From Diplosphaera chodatii (taxonomy: Eukaryota; Chlorophyta; Trebouxiophyceae; Prasiolales; Stichococcaceae): a DNA stretch of 64,000 nt. The notes below the pieces were generated by a model that ran no database searches, was not told the origin of the DNA, and saw only the letters and a program-made list of their open reading frames with translations. Made by a program: the position numbers and the translations under genes. The number at the start of each line of letters is the position of its first letter. The stretch's first letter is position 1. Shown here piece by piece: positions 34,780 through 44,712 of the stretch. The DNA lies in contig JAALGY010000008.1 in NCBI GenBank assembly GCA_032358165.1, forward strand, positions 1,054,001 to 1,118,000, in the 5' to 3' direction.

Positions 34780-35409
34780 AAGAACCAAAGCAGAAGAAGT
34801 TAGCAACACCGAAACCAGCATAAAACCACCGAAGTCAAGTGGTGTTGTGCATGTCAGCGACGTCAGTAGTCATCGGCTGGTTTGCACCCACGGTGCAAGC
34901 ACGTAGACACAGCAGCAGTGGGAGCACTTCCTCAGTGGCTGCTGTCAGAGAGCGGTGCGGTCGTCGAATGCCGCATTTGGTGATCCACACCCTAAATCCA
35001 GCAGGAGTGGACGTAAACTGCCAGTCCAACTCAGGAGCGAGCCGCAGCTAGTACTCAGTGAGGCGTCGACAGGCAGCGCTTCCAGCTGGCAATGGGAAAG
35101 CTTACACGGAGGGCCAGGCAAGTGAAGGGCGGTTCATCGGACACCATTATGCTGATGCGACAGTAAACTCTGATGATTCAGTGGGTTTACCACGCTGCAA
35201 GCACAGCAGCTGCAGAGTCGACTGAACGTAGGACTGTACACTTGAAGGACGAATTTTCGGCACTGGGGAAACCATGCACTAGTCAACTTTTGGGTCACCA
35301 AACGCCTGCCTGCCATGCGTGAGGTGACATCCGATCAGGCGCAGCGGTGTCAGCAGCTGCTGTCATCAGGCGCCTGTGCGGTGCCGCACCCCCACCACGA
35401 CGCAATCCA
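34780..35409. other. Intergenic between convergent genes
   Basis: About 630 bases between the CDC25-like (+) and E(z) (-) stops. Presumed 3' UTRs; no gene, RNA or strong repeat seen. Confidence 0.45.
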
Positions 35410-38400
35410 TCACCCGTCAGGGTTGAGGTCCTTGAAGTGCTTGCACCACCGCGGCGCAGACGCCTCCTCATACCTGATCAGGTAACGCAAGGAAATGATC
35501 GTTGTGGCCTTGCGCAGACTGCAGTGGTGTGGTCCCTCAGCAGCCCTTGCTGCAGGAAAATGCATTCGGTTCAGGCACCCACCTATAGTTGTAGAACAGT
35601 TCCGAGCCCGCGGGCAGGTCCTTGCGGGCAAAGATGCCCACACGGTGATCGCCATCCACCTGCAGAGTACTCCAGCATGACGGATACCTGAGGTAGCACA
35701 TGCAGGATGAAAAAGTACGACGCCGAAGGGCGAAAGAGCAGGCAAAAGCAGTGAATGAATAAAGTGACTGGGTCACCCAAGCTGATGGATGACCAGTACG
35801 CAGACTAAGGATGCATGTACATTGCTACTTGCGCGTCGCATGGCGAGCACATGCGTGTGGCTGGTGCAGTGCGCACCAGCAGGATCTTGGCATTGCAGTT
35901 GGGGTCACGCGAGTGGTTCGCAAAGCGCAGCTTGTTCCCCTTCTGGCGCGCGTCCAGCACCCACTCACGGTTGAGGTTGAAGAGGTAGGAGTTGTCATCG
36001 CGATCATACACCTTGCCCCTGCAAAGCAGCGCAACATGTCGGTGCCCACAGCTGGTGAGCCGATATGGTGCAGTGCAGCCACCAGTGAGGTCTGCGGATC
36101 TAGGTCAAGGTAGCATGCTCAGCAATTGACTGTGCTGTAGACAAAAGGCGTGGCTGCTGCCGGCAGAGTGCCATCATATCGAGCACATATGATGTGCACC
36201 TGCGGTCGGCCTCTGCCTGGGTGATGAGCTCGCCCGTGTACTCGCCCAGCAGCTGGTCCTTGCGCGCCGGCGCGTGCAGGAAGGCGCCCCACCCCGCCAC
36301 CGTCGACAGCCCCATCGCCAGCCGCCTGGCCACACCGCAAATGGTGCCTTGAGAGGTGCAGGGCGTCTAAAACTCGCACGAGCGAACAGCCAGTGGCGAC
36401 CCATCACTTGGTGCATGAACGAGCTCATGCGTGCTGCGCTCGCATGGCGTGCAGTGGCTGCTGGTGCCTACACCCTGAGACCCCGCGCACTTGTGCTGGC
36501 CCAGGCGCAGCCGCATGTTGCCGCACATCTTCTCCCCCTCCGCGCTGCCGTCGCAGGTGCCGGTGCACAGGCCGCACAGGTCCGGGTCGCACTCCCGGCC
36601 TGGGGTTTGGAGCAGGGAGCACCCTCGACGGCATGCAGCAGCACTTGGCCAGCACTGTGTTGGCGTTGGTCGCAGTCGCAGCTGCTGATGTGCGGTGGCC
36701 CTGTGTGCCTCCGGCTGCGAGCGACTGACACAGGTGCCGGTGCACAGGAGCACGACGCGCCTGCGGCGAAGCAGGGGCAGCGCTTGGTGGTGCAGCGTGA
36801 GGAGGACGCCTTGCAGTCGCAGCCCTGGAAGCGGATGGCGCACGACGGCCCGCAGGCGCAAAACTTCTCGCACCTGGGGGTGCAGGGGTCATTATGGTCA
36901 CAAACATGTCGCCTGTGCGCCTCGCTGTGTACCTTCATAGTTGTCACCGGATAGCAGGCTGAGGGAAGGCGACCAGCATTACACTGGGGAGATATGGGTC
37001 AGTGCGGCAGCACACACCAGTTCTTGTTGCCGAGGCAGGGGCAGTCCGCTCCGCACTTGCCCGGGCAGTTGCACGGAGTGAAGCTGGGCCACGGCTCCCG
37101 CATGTCGTGCTTCATGCGTGCGGTCGCCACCTGCGGGGCGTCAAGACCGTGAGTGCACGTGCTGAAGGAACCGATGCTACACCAGACGTCAAGCTCCACG
37201 TGCATGGCAGACCAGACTTCCACACAGCCGGCTCTGCCTGCCAGGGCCGTGCGGGGGGCGAGCACAGCAGTCGGCCGTTGCGAGCTCGCCTGCGAGTGGT
37301 TCTTGCGGCGGGTGGGGTGCGCCGCCTTGCGGCGGTCCGTGCGGCTGGCGCCCGCCGCCGCCGCGGCCGCCGCCTCCGGCCCCAGCGGCACCCCGCCCAG
37401 CGCCACCAGCTGCGCACCGCAAAGGCGAACCTTGCCAACCTCCCTATCCGCACATTGTTGGTGGCAGTTACAGTGCGCGGCACCGTGCACCAGAGCATCA
37501 TCAGCGTGCAGGGCATCGAGTCCCGCACCTGCCGCCGCACTGCGCCGCAGGGCTTTGCGGCGCCGATGAGGCGGCAGATCCGGCAGGCATCCCAGCCGAA
37601 CATCTGGATGCCCTTCTCCACGGCGCGACGCTGCACAATGGATGGATCCACAGTCAGCCGCCGTATTGCACAGCAGGATGCACATGTCGCCTAAGCAAGG
37701 CCATGTGGAATCCCCTTGACAGTAGGGCCACACAGATGAGTCTCAGGTACATGGCAGGGCTGCCGCTACCTGAAAGGGATTCCACCCTTGCCACAGCTTT
37801 TCAGCTGTGGGGCTGCCTGCTGTTGTTGCTGCAACTGCTGCCACAGCTGCAGGCTGCTGCACTGCTGTGCCTGGCTGCCGCGGCGCAGAGCTCAGCAGCA
37901 CCGTGGGTGACAAACCTGCAGGTGGCGGCACGCGCTCTGTGAATCATCTTTGTGCTTTCGTTGCTCAGGGCACTGTGTCAGAACCTTGCAAGCCTCACTG
38001 GTCAGACATAGCTGTCAAAACTGCGATCAGTGACTGTGTTGTCCAGGTTGATGGACAGCAAGCGTTGCGTCCTGCCAGCAATCCCTGCATACCCGTCAGA
38101 AGGCTGCCGACTCCCACGGCCGCCGGGGCTGCGCTGGCGGCAGCGTGGTGTGGCACCGCCCTGGCCGCCTCTTCTGCCTCGCTGTTGCTGCAGTGAGCAC
38201 ATCGATAGGTGCATAGTGGGTCATGTATGGCGTGCCGTGTGCCTGGGCGAGCAAGGCAGGAATCTGCACATCTGCACCCCCGGCTGCAGGATGTGGGGTG
38301 ACGTTCGATCCTGACTCAGCTTCGACAATCAGGATACTGCGACACCTGTGCTCCTCGCTGTCGCTGGGCAGCTCCACTGCGTGGGCGGCGCTGAGCTTGC

Positions 38401-40275
38401 GGCGCTTGAGGCTGCCCTTGCGCCGCCGCGGCTGCTGCTGGGCCGCGGCCCCGGCGACTGCGGCGGCCGCCACGGCGGTGCGCGGCGGCCCCAGCGGCGG
38501 CGCCGCCGGGTCCGCGGCCCTGTAGCAGTCAGGGCCACAGGCCGCTGTGCTGGGGCTGGGCTGCACCGGCGGTAACCGCCTGTGCGGCCTGCAGACATAC
38601 AATTGTTGCGCATGCTTCAGTGGCACGCAGGTCGTCAGGCTTCCCTTCGTCGTAGCACATGGTTGCTTTGATGTGATCATGAGAGGGGCCTGTGTGCCAA
38701 ATCCATTACGTTAGGCAGCTCACCAGGGCGCGTGCTCGCCGGGGTGCGTCATGCAGTTGAAGTTGCGGCAGCGGCGGCAGAAGAGCTGCGCCAGCGCCTC
38801 GCCCGGCCCAGTCGCCCTGCGAGCGGGCTCCTCGCCCGGCTGAGGCAGCCCCAGCAGCTTGCGCATGCGCGTCTCCGTGGCCGCCGACGTCAACCCCAGC
38901 TTCGCAGCCGTCACCGCCACCACCTGCGTCAAGCGGAGAACGACCATCTACCAAACACAGCACACTGCCAACGCTTCAGGTGTATGAGCAATTGACATGG
39001 ACATGCACTGCTCGCAATCTCGATCTATCAGTGAGACATACACCGGAAACAATGGCTGAGTACACAGGCGTCACAAGTGTGCAAGGCTCGTCGACCATCT
39101 AGATGCCACCCTATGCCATCTTTACAGCAACCCCCAGCCCGTGCACCCCGCATGCCACGGTCACCGCGGCCGCGCAGATGCTTGACATGGGGATCAAGAT
39201 GCTGGTGCATGCCTCCACCTGCAGCCTGCCGCAGGGTCACTGCACCGCCGGCGGCGGGGGCGCACCGTGCTGCTGAGGCCGTGGCGCTGGGCGACAGCCT
39301 GCACGACATGCTCCTCCCGCTCCCGCAGCGGGCCCTCCAGCACCGACTCGCCGCGCGCCTCCTCGTCACTGTCACTCGCCGGCACCGTCTCGCCTGACCG
39401 GGTGACACATGCCGGTCAGACGCATTCGGCAGGTGCGGTGTGCGAATAGATTTGCTCATGCTCCATGTTTCATGCTGCAGCACCTCAATGCCGTCCGGAT
39501 GACGGCACATCGCACCTGTGGCATCGATGTAGAACATGCGCATGCCGGTGTGCACCGCGCGCTCGTTGGCGGGCAGGAACGTCCAGGACTTGTAGGCCGG
39601 CAGCGGGGGGACGGCGGCCATCTGGGCGCCGAGCACCTGCTGCTGCCCCTCCCGCTGCATCCTGATGCTGACCCGGCCCTGCGGTCACCGGCTGCACTGT
39701 GACTGCGGACCCTGCACCTGGCATCCACAAGTTGAACAGCTTTGGGTAGTGTGCTCAGCGATACGTGGTTGAGCATTCCTATTGGATGAGCGCACCCTCA
39801 GGGGCAGAGCGTCGGCAGGCCGCCGCGCTCCGGCAGCGGCAGCCTGCAGAATGGGCATCGTGGGCCGCTGCGCCAGCACCGCATCGACTGCATGCCGGGC
39901 GGTTGCAATCGCCTGGCGGTTGGCCGCCAACTCGTGCGCCGCCGCCTGCCGCTGCGCGGCCGCGTGCTCCTTGCGCAGCCGACCGATGTCCTCATGGATG
40001 GCGGTGCGCAGCGCCGCGCTGGGGATTGCTGTAAAGGGTGGGTATGCAAGGGTAGGTATGCGAATCAGTATCAGCAACACTTGCTACCTGATCTTTTGCT
40101 GTGGAATGCGGGCGAGCAGGCGGGCGGGCGGCTGCAGCATGAGGTGAGCACCTGCAGGGCTGGGGTCCCGGGGACGGCCACCGCTGCGGTCCACTTCATC
40201 TGTGCCGTCGCGCTGCGTCGCCTCCCCATCCAGCGGGCGCCGTGTGATGCGTCGCACCAGATCCGCCTGGCTCAT
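35410..40275 (-). CDS. Enhancer-of-zeste histone H3K27 methyltransferase (PRC2 catalytic subunit)
   Basis: Nuclear SAM-dependent methyltransferase that deposits H3K27me3. Starts at ATG 40275 ([20 protein letters not shown]) and ends at TGA 35410. Domain order on the minus strand: helical N-terminal part (~39800-40050, [20 protein letters not shown]); the E(z) block [12 protein letters not shown] (~39590) and [20 protein letters not shown] (~39320); the Cys motif [17 protein letters not shown] (~38770); ACGPDCYRA (~38530); SANT-like [20 protein letters not shown] (~37600); pre-SET CXC with [36 protein letters not shown] and [13 protein letters not shown] (36700-37080); and SET with [53 protein letters not shown] and a last [13 protein letters not shown]. 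The SAM-binding NHS and the catalytic Tyr in FYNYR are present. Linkers carry long Ala/Pro/Gln/Arg runs. Individual exon edges were not all fixed. Confidence 0.93.
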
Positions 40276-40789
40276 GGCCCGGCAGGCCTCAGGCTTGCGG
40301 GTGGGCGCCCACGGCGCACATGGCCAGGACGCCCTTGCGAGCGGCCTTGCAGCTGACCAAGGTATGTGGGTGAGCTGACACCGATTTCAATTTCACCGAT
40401 CTCAATTTCAGCTGAGCGTCGACCGTCGCGTGTCCAGATTGTTGTGAGCACGTTGAGATGCAAGCGAGGTGCGGCACTGAAACTCCGATACGAAACTCCA
40501 CCGGTCCTTGTTGCAAGCAAATGCGGATTGCCCCTCTGTCTTGTCACTGAGGTGACGCCAGAGTACCATGCAGAGCTTGTGAACTGGCGCTTTGCAAGCG
40601 ATCAAAATTGTAGTGCCTTTACACAGCTCCTCCGCTCGGCATGAAGAACAGCTCATGTAGTACTTGGGGATCAGTGGTATACCTCACCCGGCAGTCGCCA
40701 CACAACGCGGGCGGAGAGCTGGACCAGCAGCCCTCTTCCAGCGTTGCGGACGTGTTGCAGGCGTCGCCGGAAGCACCCGGGACGCAATC
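40276..40789. promoter_or_regulatory. Divergent promoter region, E(z) (-) / eL39 (+)
   Basis: About 510 bases between two start codons on opposite strands. Contains a 15-base tandem duplication (40381-40410), given separately. Confidence 0.45.
40381..40410 (+). repeat. Tandem duplication, 15 bases x2, in the E(z)/eL39 divergent promoter
   Basis: CCGATTTCAATTTCA at 40381-40395 is followed at once by CCGATCTCAATTTCA at 40396-40410, one mismatch apart. A shorter TTTCAATTTCA echo is inside each unit. Confidence 0.75.
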
Positions 40790-41637
40790 ATGGTGAGTGC
40801 CTGGGCGGGGTCGGGGCCTAGGCGTTTGCAGCGGGGCTGCACATAGTGCTGCAGATGTCTGGCTGTGCTGGGCAACAGCGGCCTAATGGGCTGCGGAAGC
40901 CAGCAGCGGACATGCTGGTACTGCGTGGCGTGGCTCAGCATAGTATGTAGAGGCAGCTGGCTTGCTCGTGCCGGTGCTGAAGCTGAAAGCACAGCCCAGC
41001 CCAGCACTCGAGTCAGCAGACACAAGCGCCGGGCAAGCCGGTTTTCCCTGGCGCTGGACCGCGGGATGCGCAGCTGTCGAGCATGTCTGAGCTGGACGGC
41101 TGCGGAACTGGCACAGTGGTGTCGTGGGCATTAGCAGCGCAGCCCTGGCGGCCGGCGGACCAGGCTGCACTCTGGCGCTGTCGTTGCACACTTTACCGTG
41201 TTTACGCCACCAACAGGAGCACACAGTGCTGCTGCTAGTGCGCCACGCACACCGCGCGGGATAGGAAAATTGATGTCCAGTGTAGTGCGCCAATGTGACT
41301 AAGGCTACCGTCTCCTCCGCTGCAGCCGTCGCAGAAGACCTTCCGCATCAAGATGAAGCTGGCCAAGAAGGCCAAGCAGAACCGCCCCATCCCGCAGTGG
41401 ATCCGGTTCCGGACTGACAACACCATCCGGTGCGCTGGCTCTGGCTCCATCTGCGCAACAGCAGACCATGTGTGTGCTTGTGAAATATGCTGGAAGCATG
41501 CGCACTGCTAGCAGCTCACATCCGCCTGCCACATGTGAACCCTGTATCTGACGTGACTAGAAATGCTCGCGACTGGTGATGTTCGCAGGTACAATGCAAA
41601 GCGGAGGCACTGGCGGCGCACCAAGCTGAACCTGTGA
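40790..41637 (+). CDS. RPL39: 60S ribosomal protein eL39
   Basis: Small basic protein at the exit tunnel of the cytosolic large ribosomal subunit. Exons 40790-40792, 41326-41429, 41589-41637 give 51 residues, the usual length. Sequence blocks: [40 protein letters not shown] and [10 protein letters not shown], nearly invariant across eukaryotes. The first coding exon holds only the ATG: the codon is followed directly by GTGAGT, and PSQ... begins after a 533-base intron. That intron is much longer than most others here. TGTAA 132 bases past the stop is a likely poly(A) signal. Confidence 0.97.
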
Positions 41638-42104
41638 GCACACCATTGCACACGGCATCGATGGGAGTCCACTGTGGAGGGCTGAACTTGGCATGTGCAG
41701 CTTTGTATGTCCCAGCAGCAGCAGTCTGCTCTGATACCGCTGCGTTGAGTCTGTGGTGTACTTAGCTTTGTAAGCCTTGTGCTGGCATCTATAGCTCTCT
41801 GTTCCTGGCCACGGCTCAGCTTCTCCACTACTGAAGCTCGTGCATGTCTGAACGTTGTCACAAGTTGCTACCACGTTCGACACAGTTACAGACCCGCAGC
41901 AATGGGCTGCGGCATGCAGCTGCACAGATGCCCAGCGCCTGCACTGTGTGACCCTGTTGCGACACGGTATGGCAGCGGGTAAAATCAGTTTAATGCGCTA
42001 CAGATACACGTCCAACAAACCACGAGCAGGAAGAAGCCGCGTGATTCACAGCTGCAGCCCTGGCTGCAACGTCCTCCTTGATACATGCCCCGAATGTAGA
42101 GCCA
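41638..42104. other. Intergenic between convergent eL39 (+) and STUbL (-) genes
   Basis: About 470 bases, presumed 3' UTRs, including the TGTAA at 41769. Nothing else seen. Confidence 0.45.
41769..41773 (+). terminator. Candidate TGTAA polyadenylation signal of eL39
   Basis: TGTAAG lies 132 bases past the stop codon, in the position expected for the chlorophyte poly(A) signal. Confidence 0.55.
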
Positions 42105-43511
42105 CTACATTTCGTCTGGTAGGAACACCCGATGTATCTGCTTGACTTGGAAGCCTCGTCGACATGCTGCATGACAGAGCAAACCAACGGTGAGCTTAAG
42201 AGTTGCGATGAGGCAGATGCAGCGATGGACTTTACAGTTACCAAGGTGCACTTCATAAATAGTTCAAATCCATTGGCGCCAGACGTACTTGGGCACTTCT
42301 TGAGCTTCTTGATGCTCTCGTGCAGGCATGCCTTGCAGAAGATGTGCCTGAGCAGGTGCAGCCGTCACAGTGGTTCAGATGTGCAGACATATGCCATTCC
42401 TACATGACAGTCCTGGGCAGACTCGGGCATGTTGCTGCCAACAAGGACAGGCTGCGAGCGCATTTGGACACAGGCGCACCCGCATGGGCCGCAGGACGGC
42501 TCGCGCAGCTTCTCCATGCAGACGGCGCACGTCGGCCCCTTGGGCGACGTGACGGCTTCGTGCGCAGGCGGCGCCCGCACCGGCGTGCGCAGCACCGCCA
42601 GCGGCACGCCGTTCTGCAGCAGCGGCGCCGCAGCGGCTGTGGCTGACCTGCGGCCACGGTGTGCGGCGCTGTTGCCGCCGGGTTGCCGCGGCGGGCCGCT
42701 GGAGCCCACGATGACGAGGTCGTCCTCGCTGTCACTCAACGAGGTCAGGTCCACTACGCCCACCTATCACAGCCAGCGACTTGGCTGTAATTAGACTGCA
42801 TACTGCAGGCCCAACGGCTGTCCCAAACCACAGCTGGATGAGCATTCCTGGACGATGGACGCCTTCATACCGATGCTCATGACAGCAAATGAGCCGCACA
42901 ACACGTGCACCTGCTGCTGCACTCGGCTGCGCGGCGGTTGCCTGGGCCGCGAAGGGGCCGCCTCGGACTGCTGGCTGTGCTGCTGTTGCTGCAAGCGGCG
43001 GCGCCGTGCAGCGGAGCCAGGTGACGCGTCCTGCGGCCTGGCCCTTTTCCTACCCCTCCCTCCTGCAGAACGCATATATGAAACTTGCAGCCGCTCGGCG
43101 TTTTGAAAACCGCATGCGAGCAAAGCGATGCCATGACATGACGGTCCCTGACCTCCTGCGCCTTGCGCTGGTTGTGGCAGGCCCTGTGTACTACCAGCTG
43201 GCACAGACCGACCGGTCGCTGCTCCTGCTGATGATGCTGCCGATGCCTGCGAAGGGTGCAAGTAGACCGTCATGCCGAGCATACGGTACACATATCAGAC
43301 GAGCTGCCTGATGCATGCACAGCTCACGCTGCGGCAGGAGGACCTGCGGACAAGCCTCAGCAGGTACTTCAGGACGTCGCACCCGCTTCCTTGTGTGGGC
43401 GCCGCCAACCCGTGCCGACAGCGTCTGCAGGTCCTCACTATCATTGTCGCTGTCGCTGCTCAACACCAGGGCTTGCCGGCTGCTGCTGGTGCGCCTGCTA
43501 AGCACACTCAT
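42105..43511 (-). CDS. RNF4-like SUMO-targeted RING ubiquitin ligase (STUbL)
   Basis: Predicted nuclear E3 that ubiquitylates poly-SUMO-modified proteins. Start ATG 43511 (MSVLSRRTSSSRQALVLSSD); the later exons 42763-42480, 42347-42289 and 42166-42105 join in phase. One or two middle exons (about 42910-43200) carry basic, Gln-rich NLS-like sequence (GRKRARPQ, AARRRR), but their borders are not fixed. SUMO-interaction motifs: ALVLSSDSDNDSED near the start, then VVDLTSLSDSEDD and DLVIVGSS just before the RING. These are hydrophobic cores next to acidic/Ser runs, as in RNF4. RING-HC: CAVCMEKLREPSCGPCGHIF, CKAC and CPTCRR complete a C3HC4 set. The C-terminus QVKQIHRVFLPDEM matches the RNF4 tail that activates ubiquitin transfer. 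Confidence 0.88.
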
Positions 43512-43904
43512 GCAGGCCACAAACTGATGCAAGTCAGACGCAGCCGATATCCTGGCTACCTTCAGCAGGTACCTCGTCGTGTGTGCAAAACTACGAGTGT
43601 TTCCGTGCTTCCTGATGCCGCGGCCTGGCCGGCGCTCCACAAGCCTGGGCAATGAGTAACTGCAGGCGACTGGCTAGCGGGCTTGTGGGCCTCCGCAAAG
43701 CCAAGCGAGTCGCTGTTGTGCTGCAGGGCAGCTGACGTAACGGCAGGGCTTTGGTATGGGTGACGACCGCATGGAGACTGCACTTCACTGTCCAACACTG
43801 CAGTGCAGGGGCAGTGCCACTCCGCAGTCAGTGCAGCACCCAGAGCCCAGATCAAGGGGAGCCTGGTCGCACCTGTCTCAAGGTCCACACCCGTCCACGC
43901 CAGC
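43512..43904. promoter_or_regulatory. Divergent promoter region, STUbL (-) / HMG-box gene (+)
   Basis: About 390 bases between opposite-strand starts. The HMG frame is open upstream to 43803 without an obvious exon signal. No element recognised. Confidence 0.45.
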
Positions 43905-44381
43905 ATGCCGCCCAAAGGAGCAGTCAAGAAGCCCACAGCGGACAAGACAAAGAAGCCGAAGGCGAAGAAGGACCCCAACCAGCCCAAGAAGCCGAGCGGC
44001 GCCTACATCTGGTTCTGCAATGACCACCGGGCGAAGCTGAAGGGGGAGCACGCCGAGTGGGGTGTGGCAGAGATTGGCAGGGAGCTGGGCAAGCTGTGGG
44101 GCGAGCTCGAGGAGGGCGACAAGAAGAAGTACATCGCCCAGGCGGAGAAGGACAAGGTCCGGTACCAGAAGGACATGGAGAAGTACACCGCGACAAAGAA
44201 GGAGGAGCCGGCAGAGGACGCCGACGAGGACGAGGCAGAGGTGGAGGAGAAGAAGCCCGCCAAGAAGGCCGCCGCCCCCAAGAAGAAGGCTGCCCCCAAG
44301 AAGAAGAAGGAGCCAGAACCAGAAGAGGAGGAGGAGGATGACGATGAGGATGAGGAGCTGGACGAGGAGGACGACGAGTGA
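43905..44381 (+). CDS. HMG-box (HMGB-type) chromatin protein
   Basis: Single-HMG-box architectural DNA-binding protein, 158 residues, apparently without introns. Order: basic N-terminus (MPPKGAVKKPTADKTKKPKA), HMG box from PNQPKKPSGAYIWFCNDHRA through GVAEIGRELGKLWGELEEGD and KVRYQKDMEKY (residues about 25-100), then Lys/Ala-rich repeats of the AAAPKKKA type. The protein finishes with an acidic tail of Glu/Asp. Box, basic linker, acidic tail is the plant HMGB layout. The first in-frame ATG with a Met-Pro start is at 43905; an upstream ATG at 43803 would add 34 unremarkable residues. It is the only clearly intronless gene in the window, with strong AAG/GAG codon preference. Confidence 0.93.
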   Translation: MPPKGAVKKPTADKTKKPKAKKDPNQPKKPSGAYIWFCNDHRAKLKGEHAEWGVAEIGRELGKLWGELEEGDKKKYIAQAEKDKVRYQKDMEKYTATKKEEPAEDADEDEAEVEEKKPAKKAAAPKKKAAPKKKKEPEPEEEEEDDDEDEELDEEDDE

Positions 44382-44712
44382 GCGCAGGTTATTGCCGATG
44401 TTGGCGGGCTAGAGTGGCAGCGATTGCCCCTTGGCTCCAGCCAGCAAACGGCAGTGCGCTGCAGACCATCCTGCGTGGCTGTGCTGCCATGCCTTGATGA
44501 CCGCCTTGACCAAGAGAGGTTGCAGACGATCCCCTACACGCTGTGGGCGTGACTGCTGTGGTTTTGTTTTTGAACTGAAAGCTATGGCCCCTGACGCGAT
44601 GCGGCAGTAGCAACCATGCAATTGCACAAGGTGCTCTTTATCCAGACAACCCTACGGTGTTCCACAAGTGTACCGTATTATGGCACCAGCAGCAGCCTCG
44701 CCCATGTACATG

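Noticed and set aside
36274..36954. Plus-strand open frame of 226 codons
   Set aside because: Overlaps the CXC and SET exons of E(z) on the other strand, whose Cys pattern is unmistakable.
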